Positions 29,472-35,327 of a stretch of DNA of 35,327 nt are shown in pieces. Each line of letters starts with the position of its first letter. Position 1 is the first letter of the stretch. Source of the stretch: a virus. The stretch covers positions 1-35,327 of IMG/VR virus record IMGVR_UViG_3300021424_002643. One strand, 5' to 3'. The position numbers were made by a program, and so were the translations under genes. The notes below the pieces were generated by a model. The model made no database searches. It was not told the origin of the DNA and worked only from the letters and a program-made list of their open reading frames with translations.

Positions 29472-30211
29472 TGTACGTTCAATTGACTTGTCCGTGCTGC
29501 GATGCTCAAACAACTTCTCAACCTGCATACTTTTCGCAGTTTGTGGTATGGCGTGCTACTGGAACTAAACCTGAATGCAATCAACCTACTCAGTTAGGTC
29601 ATTGCGAAAATTGTGATTTTTATTTTTCAACTACACGATTTGATGATGTAGAATTAGATAGATTATATGCGGGCTACCGAGATGAGACATATAATCGCCA
29701 AAGACAAGAATGTGAACCTAATTACAAACTTGATGTTTACTCCACTGAATATATTCAACAAAGAAAAGATTTTATTACTGCTGTAATCAACCAACATGTG
29801 AACAATCTAACTTCTGTATTAGATTATGGCGGAGATGACGGAACATATATTCCAGATGTGCCTATTAAATTTGTATATGATATTAGTGGTGTAAATCCAA
29901 TTCCAGGTGTGCATCAGTATCATTTAAGAAATTTTGACAATTTTGATTTGGTTATGAGTTGTCAAGTGTTAGAGCATGTTTCTAATATTGATGAATTAAT
30001 AGATCAATTAAAATCAAGAACAAAAAAATATTTGTACATTGAAGTACCAGCATATTGTGTACCACCACCAGAAAATATAATTATAGGTGAGCATATTAAC
30101 TTCTTTAGAGAACAGTCACTTCACGCACTGTTAAATAAACACAATATCAATATAGTAGATACCGCAGTTGATTATGATTTACGGGTATTAGCAGTTCTAG
30201 GAAAAATATGA
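29471..30211 (+). CDS. SAM methyltransferase with zinc-ribbon N-terminus
   Basis: This 246-residue protein begins MYVQLTCPCCDAQTTSQPAY, with C7-x2... C9/C10 and a second pair at LGHCENCDFYFS, as in Methyltransf_13-type zinc domains. It continues with SVLDYGGDDGTYIPD, a divergent SAM motif I, then FDLVMSCQVLEHVSNIDELI and GEHINFFREQSLHALLNKHN, typical of sugar/lipid methyltransferases. It is shorter than the C-methyltransferase at 17506-18717 and lacks its C-terminal domain. ATG 29471 overlaps the mini-SDR stop (TAATG), and an earlier frame start would be within it. The substrate is probably a nucleotide sugar or glycan. Confidence 0.8.
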   Translation: MYVQLTCPCCDAQTTSQPAYFSQFVVWRATGTKPECNQPTQLGHCENCDFYFSTTRFDDVELDRLYAGYRDETYNRQRQECEPNYKLDVYSTEYIQQRKDFITAVINQHVNNLTSVLDYGGDDGTYIPDVPIKFVYDISGVNPIPGVHQYHLRNFDNFDLVMSCQVLEHVSNIDELIDQLKSRTKKYLYIEVPAYCVPPPENIIIGEHINFFREQSLHALLNKHNINIVDTAVDYDLRVLAVLGKI

Positions 30212-31149
30212 GCAAAATTGTATATGTAACTGGTTGTTTAGGTTTAATTGGCGCAGAAGTAACTAGAAAATTATTAGCCGAAGGTAACTATGTGCTAGGT
30301 GTAGATAACGAGACCTATGCAAGTAATCGCAATTTCTTAGATGAATTTCAACAAAATTTACGTTTTAAATATATCAAATCCGACATCAATAACCTCGAAA
30401 GACTAGTTGATTGCGACTATGTAGTTAATACAGCAGCAGAAACACATGTAGATAACAGCATTGTTGGCTCAGATGTATTTCTAAAGAGTAATGTAAACGG
30501 CGTACACAATTTACTTAATCTTATTCAACAGAAAAGCAGATTTAAAATGCCCACCTTGATTCATTTCAGCACAGACGAAGTGTATGGCGATATAGTAAAT
30601 GGTGCTCATGTGGAAACTGACCTGCTTAAACCTAGTAATCCCTATTCGGCAACAAAGGCCGCGGCAGACATGTTGGTCCAGGCATGGGCAAGAACTTTTA
30701 ACATTCCTTACATTATTGTTCGTCCAACTAACAATTACGGCATAGGGCAATATGTTGAGAAACTGATTCCAAAGACTGTAAAATATCTACAACTGGATAG
30801 AACAATTGATTTACACGATCGAGGTGAACCACGTAGAACCTGGCTTCATGTCAACGACACTGCTAATGCTGTGAATGTGATTATTCAATCTGGTGTACAA
30901 AATGAGATATTTAATATTTCCGGAAACTACGAAGATTCAAACTTGAATGTAGTTAAAAAAATATTTAATAACTTTGAAATAACATTTGATTATCAAAAAC
31001 ATATTACCGATCTTGTACGCCCCGGGCAAGATGTAAGATATTCCATAAATGATATGAAATTAAAGCAGCTGGGATGGCAACCACAAGCCAATTTTGACCA
31101 AGAATTAATTAAGATTGTTAAGTACTATCGTCATACGTTTGTGTGGTAA
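30208..31149 (+). CDS. dTDP-glucose 4,6-dehydratase-like protein
   Basis: This 313-residue extended SDR has YVTGCLGLIGAEVTRKLLAE, NTAAETHVDNSIVGSDVFLK, HFSTDEVYGDI (catalytic T-D-E), NPYSATKAAADMLVQAWART (catalytic Tyr and Lys), RPTNNYGIGQYVEKLIPKTV and RTWLHVNDTANAV. These are RmlB features; the HVDxSI and TDEVYG blocks are strong. It is distinct from the dehydratase at 19426-20460, so two 4-keto-6-deoxy sugar routes may run. It is coupled upstream by ATGA, is the last gene of the plus arm, and its 3' end overlaps the convergent DUF2452 gene by 32 bp. Confidence 0.87.
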   Translation: MSKIVYVTGCLGLIGAEVTRKLLAEGNYVLGVDNETYASNRNFLDEFQQNLRFKYIKSDINNLERLVDCDYVVNTAAETHVDNSIVGSDVFLKSNVNGVHNLLNLIQQKSRFKMPTLIHFSTDEVYGDIVNGAHVETDLLKPSNPYSATKAAADMLVQAWARTFNIPYIIVRPTNNYGIGQYVEKLIPKTVKYLQLDRTIDLHDRGEPRRTWLHVNDTANAVNVIIQSGVQNEIFNISGNYEDSNLNVVKKIFNNFEITFDYQKHITDLVRPGQDVRYSINDMKLKQLGWQPQANFDQELIKIVKYYRHTFVW

Positions 31150-31612
31150 CTTCTTTCCAAGTATAATCACCTAACCATTTTACCTGAGCAATATAGCTGT
31201 AATGCTCGGGTGGTCCAGTGGTCCATTCTTTAGGCCCTTGATGGCATAATCTAGTACGATTTATTTTGCTATCAAAACACAACCAATATGTTTGTCCGTG
31301 ATAGATTTGAAATTGATATTCAGCTGCATGTACTGCATCTGTGATATACAATCTACGTTTGATATCATCTGCTTGTTTTTGTAACACTCTCACCAGGTCC
31401 ATGATACGATTGTATTCTTGCTCGGCATGCATACGAGCAACATTGACCATGATGTCTTTTTGTTTTTCTATGGGTATTAAATCAAAGGCAGGACCACCTA
31501 CTTCGGTGGCGTAAGGAGTGATGTTTTTATTAAAAAAGGCGACTAATTCGCCGCCTATTTCTGCATCGTAACTGTCTTTGCCTTTGGCAACGTTACTTTT
31601 TTTCTTGGCCAT
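31118..31612 (-). CDS. DUF2452-like phage protein
   Basis: This 164-residue protein matches the DUF2452 pattern: GGPAFDLIPIEKQKDIMVNV, ARMHAEQEYNRIMDLVRVLQ, KQADDIKRRLYITDAVHAAE, YQFQIYHGQTYWL and YIAQVKWLGDYTWKEV. DUF2452 proteins occur in T4-like phages and some bacteria, with no known function. The N-terminus is Lys-rich (MAKKKSNVAKGKDS). It is third in the MazG operon, overlapping the membrane-protein gene by 20 bp. Its stop lies within the convergent dehydratase gene, marking the border between the sugar cargo and phage housekeeping genes. Confidence 0.8.
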   Translation of the reverse strand: MAKKKSNVAKGKDSYDAEIGGELVAFFNKNITPYATEVGGPAFDLIPIEKQKDIMVNVARMHAEQEYNRIMDLVRVLQKQADDIKRRLYITDAVHAAEYQFQIYHGQTYWLCFDSKINRTRLCHQGPKEWTTGPPEHYSYIAQVKWLGDYTWKEVTTQTYDDST

Positions 31613-31946
31613 CTGAGGTCTTGATAATTACCGGGCTTTCAGATTCTGGGGCAGGATTTCTTGTATTTTTTAACAACCAAGCACCATAGTTGATAAATGC
31701 TGCAAATGGATAAAATGCTATTGCTAATGAGGCAGCAACTATAATACCTGCAGTTAGAAAAATTACACTTAAAAGTGTAAACACTGTTTCTAACATTAGA
31801 TTCCAAAATCCTGCTACTCCGATATCTAATTCAAAGTGCTTGGCGCAACCAGAGTTATGTGATCTAATGTGCGTTCTAAATGATTCAATTTGTTCTATGC
31901 AACGCATTACTAAAATTTGCAACAATCCTCGATACAAATCAGTCAT
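31593..31946 (-). CDS. Small membrane protein, 117 aa
   Basis: The protein has a soluble N-terminus of about 45 residues (MTDLYRGLLQILVMRCIEQI), followed by two hydrophobic stretches. These are MLETVFTLLSVIFLTAGIIV and AASLAIAFYPFAAFINYGAW, which should form one long or two membrane helices. The tail is polar (PAPESESPVIIKTSDGQEKK). No family is recognised. GGAG lies 8 bp before ATG 31946. It overlaps the MazG-like gene by 8 bp and the DUF2452 gene by 20 bp, so the three form one transcription unit. A role at the host inner membrane is possible. Confidence 0.65.
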   Translation of the reverse strand: MTDLYRGLLQILVMRCIEQIESFRTHIRSHNSGCAKHFELDIGVAGFWNLMLETVFTLLSVIFLTAGIIVAASLAIAFYPFAAFINYGAWLLKNTRNPAPESESPVIIKTSDGQEKK

Positions 31947-32208
31947 ATATTTTGCTCCATTTTTTTAATTTGATTTCTTTGGCCTGTACAGATTGATTTA
32001 TACCTTGTTGTGTTACAACGCCATATTCTGTTAATAAATTTATCATACAAATTAAATCGCCAATTTCCATTTCAAGTTTAAGTTGATGTGGCATTCCGTC
32101 TTTGTGCAACTGATTGATTCCAAATCTAAAGATTTTAGAAATTTCTTGTATGACCTCTGCACATTCTTCTTGCGTGATCACAAGAATTTCTCGTTGCTTA
32201 TCATTCAT
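31939..32208 (-). CDS. MazG-like nucleotide pyrophosphohydrolase
   Basis: This 89-residue protein has QEECAEVIQEISKIFRFG (13-30) with the E-E-x-x-E motif and KLEMEIGDLICMINLL (44-59) with E-x-x-D, the Mg-binding residues of the all-alpha NTP pyrophosphatase (MazG) fold. Phage MazG proteins hydrolyse dNTPs or (p)ppGpp-like nucleotides and may keep the host in a growth-like state. It heads an operon with a membrane protein and DUF2452. Its TATAAT box ends 5 bp before the ATG with no Shine-Dalgarno, so the mRNA is probably leaderless. Confidence 0.82.
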   Translation of the reverse strand: MNDKQREILVITQEECAEVIQEISKIFRFGINQLHKDGMPHQLKLEMEIGDLICMINLLTEYGVVTQQGINQSVQAKEIKLKKWSKIYD

Positions 32209-32213
32209 AATGT

Positions 32214-32242
32214 ATTATAGTTGAAATTACAGAGAAACTCAA
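32214..32242 (-). promoter_or_regulatory. Sigma70-type promoter giving a leaderless MazG mRNA
   Basis: On the minus strand TTGAGT (32242-32237), 17-bp spacer, TATAAT (32219-32214), then 5 bp to ATG 32208. It overlaps the 3' end of the next gene upstream. Confidence 0.65.
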
Positions 32243-33417
32243 TCTCTTTTTTGTCTAGGAGTAGTATCTTTGTCTCGAGGTTCAGCCAGTCGTCCAGGAT
32301 GTGTTATTTTAACTCTAGTTTTTTCTGGGTCAAACTGTTTTAATTCTTTACTACTTACTTCTTGATCTTGTTCACCATTTGGATCGTAATTTTTATCTAC
32401 AAGATTACCATCTTTATCAACTAATATAGGATTTTTTTTACCTGTTTTACCAATACCTCTGGACAATGTTACTGCCATAGTTCTAATGCCACGGATTCCG
32501 AGAGATTTATTATTCCTGCCTGGATCGTTGCGTATCAACCAAACCATGGCATGGCTTTCAGGAATATCTTGTCTTGTAGCTATAACAGCATGACATTCAA
32601 CCCGAACTTGATTGCCGTTTTGCACAAAATGTTCTGGTTTGAATGTCTGAATAACTATACCACCCCGAGGATTCAAATCGCTACCAAAAATTGCCTCCAA
32701 GGCTTCTTGTTCAGTAGGCTCTACAACAATCTCTCTGCTTAGTCTAAACACCGGGTTATAGGATGGGCTATTTTCTAGTTGAATTAATTCGACTACACCT
32801 TTATCTCTTAGTCGATCTATAATGTCTCGAGCCTTTTGACCAAAGGCAGTATCTGCACTTTCCCATGCTTCAGCATTCAACTTTTTAATACTAATAGGAA
32901 GATTACTGTCAGGACTTACCAGAACTACATCAGCCTTTTTCCTTGCTTTTGTATCTCTGCCAGATATATTAACTTTGTTACAGTTGTTTAATGTCAGGGT
33001 TTTTCCCCGCGGATCAACAAAAGTAGTGTGTACGGATCCGTATTTTTCAATTACGCTTTGTAATATACCAGCAAGTTCAATTTCATTGGCAACACCTGCA
33101 CTTTTGTCCCCTTGCTTACCAATATCTTTTACAAATAATTTTACCTTACTCTGCCAAAATTCTACATGACCAAGGCTGCTTCCCCCATAAGGACTGTATC
33201 TGGCGTCCAAATCAGGATTTGCTGCATTAATAGTTTGTGGCAGGTCTTGCAAAACTTTCATTCTAAAATCGTCTTTAATTTGTCCGTCAGGAATTTGTAC
33301 AAGCACAGCTATCTTATTTCCATCAATTTTTAAGTCTGTATAGCCGTTTTGAGCAAGTATATCCTGAATTTCTTGCTTGGTAGCTGCTTCTGTGAGAATG
33401 TTGATTAGTTCGCGCAT
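32239..33417 (-). CDS. Putative PD-(D/E)XK nuclease-like phage protein
   Basis: This 392-residue protein contains an arrangement like the PD-(D/E)XK core in its middle. Glu in AGVANEIELAGIL (108-120) is followed by KADVVLVSPDSNLPISIKKL (161-180), where D163 and K178/K179 fit the D-x(n)-(S/E)-x-K pattern on adjacent strands. The N-terminus (MRELINILTEAATKQEIQDI) is helical; the C-terminal 60 residues are charged and disordered (PRQKRD end). Family not named. Similar proteins are unannotated in marine T4-like phages. No Shine-Dalgarno is seen; GGTAAATATG precedes the start and resembles the late-type motif. The nuclease call is an inference from residue pattern only. Confidence 0.55.
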   Translation of the reverse strand: MRELINILTEAATKQEIQDILAQNGYTDLKIDGNKIAVLVQIPDGQIKDDFRMKVLQDLPQTINAANPDLDARYSPYGGSSLGHVEFWQSKVKLFVKDIGKQGDKSAGVANEIELAGILQSVIEKYGSVHTTFVDPRGKTLTLNNCNKVNISGRDTKARKKADVVLVSPDSNLPISIKKLNAEAWESADTAFGQKARDIIDRLRDKGVVELIQLENSPSYNPVFRLSREIVVEPTEQEALEAIFGSDLNPRGGIVIQTFKPEHFVQNGNQVRVECHAVIATRQDIPESHAMVWLIRNDPGRNNKSLGIRGIRTMAVTLSRGIGKTGKKNPILVDKDGNLVDKNYDPNGEQDQEVSSKELKQFDPEKTRVKITHPGRLAEPRDKDTTPRQKRD

Positions 33418-33466
33418 AATAACATATTTACCGGTTTTTTATATTCTGTTTATTCATGTTGCAGCG

Positions 33467-33476
33467 CAATAAATAC
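33467..33476 (+). promoter_or_regulatory. Late-type promoter CAATAAATAC (plus strand)
   Basis: The same decamer as at 1131-1140 lies 16 bp before the ATG of the 55-aa gene, followed by AAGGAG. It would serve the small plus-strand pair 33493-33736. Confidence 0.45.
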
Positions 33477-33492
33477 CGTACAAGGAGAAAAA

Positions 33493-33660
33493 ATGAATTT
33501 TCAAGGTTTGATAGAACATTTGCACAAACTATTACCAAAATTTAAAAGTGATTTAGAAATTTATATTGAATCAAAAGACCCAAAAAATGCTGCTGATATA
33601 GAGCATTGGTTACAACAGTATAGCTATAAAAAACATCAAGACTGGTTTCCAAATGCGTAA
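33493..33660 (+). CDS. Small hypothetical protein, 55 aa
   Basis: ATG 33493 has a strong AAGGAG at 6-bp spacing. The product (MNFQGLIEHLHKLLPKFKSD, LEIYIESKDPKNAADIEHWL, QQYSYKKHQDWFPNA) is helical and charged, with no named domain. It sits in a plus-strand pocket between two minus-strand operons and has a late-type motif just upstream. The signals are good enough to call it real. Its stop overlaps the start of the next tiny frame by 8 bp. Confidence 0.7.
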   Translation: MNFQGLIEHLHKLLPKFKSDLEIYIESKDPKNAADIEHWLQQYSYKKHQDWFPNA

Positions 33661-33736
33661 ATTAATTCAAGCTATCATTGACTATCGTCAGAAACAAGCA
33701 GACCTATATTTACGCTGTCTTATCAACAGAAATTAA
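33653..33736 (+). CDS. 27-residue ORF coupled to the 55-aa gene
   Basis: MRKLIQAIIDYRQKQADLYL then RCLINRN is encoded from ATG 33653 to TAA 33736. It overlaps the 55-aa gene by 8 bp and runs 27 bp into the 3' end of the opposite-strand fusion gene. The product is a single basic amphipathic helix. No Shine-Dalgarno is seen, so expression would depend on coupling. It may be genuine but is small enough to be chance. Confidence 0.4.
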   Translation: MRKLIQAIIDYRQKQADLYLRCLINRN

Positions 33737-34489
33737 TCGTTCAATATCTTCTTCTACGCACCGTTCACCATACTGTATTTCAACAATGGTACAGGGATGA
33801 GTGAATGGATTTGTCAACTGGTGCCAAGAATTTCGCGGAACACGCCATTCATCATATTTGCTTAATATTTTAGGTGGATTAGAAAGATCCCCGGGAAGCG
33901 CCATGTTAATCATACAAGTGCCTTCAGTAACCATCCAGAACTCGCTTCGATATTGATGTCTTTGCATACTTAAGGTTTGCCCGGGCATTACGGTAAGAGT
34001 TTTAACTTTAGCGCCAGGTATTTCGTTCAAAACTGTGTATGAGCCCCAGGCTCTTTCGACTTCATATGATCGCCATTGTTTAAGAATATCACTGCTACTG
34101 TTTTTTTTATCTTCTCCGCCTACACCAAACACAAATTCAATGTTTGTGTCATTGACTGGCATTTCTGGTGTATTTTCGGCTGTTCTATCTCCACCATTGG
34201 CAAAAACGATTTTGTCGCCAGGGAACATATCCTTAACTTTTCTTATAGCGTCACATGCAGTGCCGTCGCTGTCATCAAATTCAATTACACGATCTACCAT
34301 GTGTAAGTTGTCTAGAATTGTCATGCGTTCGTACCATGTCATGAACGCCCGCCCTTTCTTTCGTGCAAGCCAGGCATCTGAATTTAAACCAACCACAAGC
34401 CAATCGCCTAAATGATCACAATGATTTAGATAAGAGATATGCCCTGAATGTAGCGGATCAAATCCTCCGGTTGCTAATACAATTTTCAT
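33710..34489 (-). CDS. Fused cytidylyltransferase-like and PMI-type cupin protein
   Basis: This 259-residue two-domain protein has an N-terminal nucleotidyltransferase (ATGGFDPLHSGHISYLNHCD, residues 6-25, HxGH motif; NSSSDILKQW at 130-139 for the SSTxxI loop). The C-terminal cupin (147-245) matches the mannose-6-phosphate isomerase type II domain: RAWGSYTVLNEIPGAKVKTL, GQTLSMQRHQYRSEFWMVTE, WRVPRNSWHQLTNP and IVEIQYGERCVEEDIERLIS. It would activate a sugar- or polyol-phosphate and isomerise or sense it. The same pair of domains occurs as separate adjacent genes at 13021-13771. ATG 34489 overlaps the methyltransferase stop by ATGA. Confidence 0.85.
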   Translation of the reverse strand: MKIVLATGGFDPLHSGHISYLNHCDHLGDWLVVGLNSDAWLARKKGRAFMTWYERMTILDNLHMVDRVIEFDDSDGTACDAIRKVKDMFPGDKIVFANGGDRTAENTPEMPVNDTNIEFVFGVGGEDKKNSSSDILKQWRSYEVERAWGSYTVLNEIPGAKVKTLTVMPGQTLSMQRHQYRSEFWMVTEGTCMINMALPGDLSNPPKILSKYDEWRVPRNSWHQLTNPFTHPCTIVEIQYGERCVEEDIERLISVDKTA

Positions 34490-35247
34490 TCTTGAATTCT
34501 GTAATAATCTTTATTCAACCAGGTTGTTAGTAAGGTTTCTTGCCTCACATATCCATAGCGATCCAGGCATTGCCGTACACTTTCATTGACTAAATTAGCA
34601 TTAACTAAGTCATGCCATGTTGTAGTTTGTGGATTCATGGGTGCAATGTCACTTTTATAAACAGCAATGTGCAACCACATATCGTTCATGTCTTTATAAA
34701 AATAGGCATCCCTACAATCAAATCCGTTTACTGCTAACATGTACATCATGTTCACCACATTGTGATTAAAGTACCATCCGTTGTGACTGAGGTTGTTTAA
34801 TCTATTGTGTTCATAATGAACTGCCTGCGGAAGTGATAAAACCAACATACCATTTACGTTCATCATGTCGTTCCATTGTCGTAATGTGCCTAATGGATTA
34901 GTAATATATTGAAAAACATCGTGACACCAAACTAAATCAATTTGTCGGGAAATAAATCTATCTGCATCTTCTAAATTGGCTTCTACCAGTCGAACGTTTG
35001 GTAAATTTGCAACTTCTTTTTTAATTTGTTTAATATTTCTATCTACCGCGTAACACAAATAATTCCTAGGTTCGGGAGGCTCGTCTCTAGTTTCAAGTAG
35101 TGCCCACCATTCTAAATCCAATCCTTCGCCACAACCAAAGTCTGCTACAACTTCTAAACTATCTAAAAAACTGTCATATTGATACAATAGATCTCGAATA
35201 AATTGTGTGTGTTGGAAACTAGCTTCAGAATTCTTAAAAAGTGCCAT
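34486..35247 (-). CDS. Class I SAM-dependent methyltransferase
   Basis: This 253-residue protein has VVADFGCGEGLDLEWWALLE with SAM motif I, YAVDRNIKQIKKEVANLPNV (motif II acidic residue), VRLVEANLED, IDLVWCHDVFQYITNPLGTL and GMLVLSLPQ. It fits the Methyltransf_11/23 group found with glycan genes. The C-terminal part (YFYKDMNDMWLHIAVYKSD) is a family-specific extension. GAGGTG lies about 9 bp before ATG 35247, inside the end of the upstream gene. It is coupled to the nucleotidyltransferase-cupin fusion, suggesting methylation of the same sugar product. Confidence 0.8.
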   Translation of the reverse strand: MALFKNSEASFQHTQFIRDLLYQYDSFLDSLEVVADFGCGEGLDLEWWALLETRDEPPEPRNYLCYAVDRNIKQIKKEVANLPNVRLVEANLEDADRFISRQIDLVWCHDVFQYITNPLGTLRQWNDMMNVNGMLVLSLPQAVHYEHNRLNNLSHNGWYFNHNVVNMMYMLAVNGFDCRDAYFYKDMNDMWLHIAVYKSDIAPMNPQTTTWHDLVNANLVNESVRQCLDRYGYVRQETLLTTWLNKDYYRIQE

Positions 35248-35326
35248 TTGTTAACACCTCAATGATAATTTTTTCTTTTAATGTTTTTAATCTTGATTCA
35301 AATTGTATGCATGCTTCTGCTAATTC
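35234..35326 (-). CDS. C-terminal end of an upstream gene (partial)
   Basis: The only open minus-strand frame at the window edge encodes ELAEACIQFESRLKTLKEKI then IIEVLTNGTF, ending at TAA 35234. It overlaps the methyltransferase start by 14 bp, as is normal here, and contains its GAGGTG Shine-Dalgarno. The fragment is a charged helix; no family can be named from 30 residues. Confidence 0.55.
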   Translation of the reverse strand, partial: ELAEACIQFESRLKTLKEKIIIEVLTNGTF

Positions 35327-35327
35327 T

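Noticed and set aside
12252-31149. Possibility that the window is a bacterial O-antigen cluster rather than phage
   Set aside because: UvsW, DUF2452, MazG, a gp62-like gene, a fibre gene, late-type promoters and extreme gene overlap flank the cluster on both sides; a bacterial origin would not explain these.
1-35327. tRNA, rRNA, CRISPR array, integrase, transposase or att site
   Set aside because: No cloverleaf-like sequence, no regularly spaced repeats with unique spacers, and no recombinase motifs were seen by reading; short tRNA fragments could be missed without a covariance search.

Overview
The window looks like part of a large, moderately AT-rich, T4-like (Straboviridae-type or distant T4-superfamily) phage genome, most likely marine or aquatic. 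Evidence for this: a UvsW-type helicase, a probable gp62 clamp-loader subunit, a DUF2452 protein, a MazG-like pyrophosphohydrolase, a repetitive fibre-like protein, genes packed with ATGA/TAATG overlaps, and T4-late-type promoter motifs (TATAAATA, AATAAATA) beside near-consensus host sigma70 promoters (TTGAC(A/C/T), 17 bp, TATA(A/C)T). No rRNA, tRNA, CRISPR array, insertion sequence or integrase was seen. The host is not identified. A serine-glyoxylate aminotransferase of the methylotroph serine-cycle type suggests a host with C1/glyoxylate metabolism, but that is inference.

Layout. (1) 1-1.1 kb, minus: structural genes (the fibre-like gene is cut by the window edge). (2) 1.1-6.7 kb: one plus-strand hypothetical gene, then a tightly coupled minus-strand replication/recombination operon: a HARP-like partner protein, UvsW, three small unknown proteins, a gp62-like clamp loader, a zinc-finger protein and a 197-residue miniature DnaE-like protein. 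(3) 6.8-12.2 kb, minus: a series of separately promoted units. These are an AAA+ ATPase, a 63-aa protein behind 18-bp tandem repeats, a small membrane protein, SgaA, and a ParB-like / HNH-like / gamma-glutamylcyclotransferase operon. (4) 12.2-31.1 kb: a sugar and cell-envelope cargo region of about 19 kb arranged divergently around 22.44-22.51 kb. The minus arm holds GT17 and a radical SAM enzyme, then a 49-aa protein with its own promoter, an RmlB-like dehydratase, glycosyltransferases, a C-methyltransferase, two GT9 heptosyltransferase-like proteins, and the separate kinase, nucleotidyltransferase and epimerase of ADP-heptose synthesis plus a cupin. The plus arm holds a GT34-like transferase, a CDP-4-keto-6-deoxyglucose 3-dehydrase (E1) homologue, a NeuB-family synthase, an acetolactate-synthase-like ThDP enzyme, an FkbM methyltransferase, two epimerase/dehydratases, another methyltransferase, and a 57-residue remnant of a short-chain dehydrogenase. 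(5) 31.1-35.3 kb: phage housekeeping genes again (DUF2452, a membrane protein, MazG, a PD-(D/E)XK-like protein), two tiny plus-strand ORFs, then a fused nucleotidyltransferase-cupin and a methyltransferase.

The cargo genes could together build and transfer activated heptose and deoxy or branched sugars, either to remodel host lipopolysaccharide or to decorate virion proteins or DNA; the sequence does not decide which. The most unusual observations are: the mini-DnaE that keeps the catalytic aspartates; the SDR gene reduced to its two ends with its reading frame and gene couplings intact; three sigma70-type promoters that place transcription start on or beside the ATG (predicted leaderless mRNAs); 18-bp iteron-like repeats against a -35 box; a 10-bp sequence shared at two transcription starts; and a perfect 14-bp inverted repeat inside a coding region.
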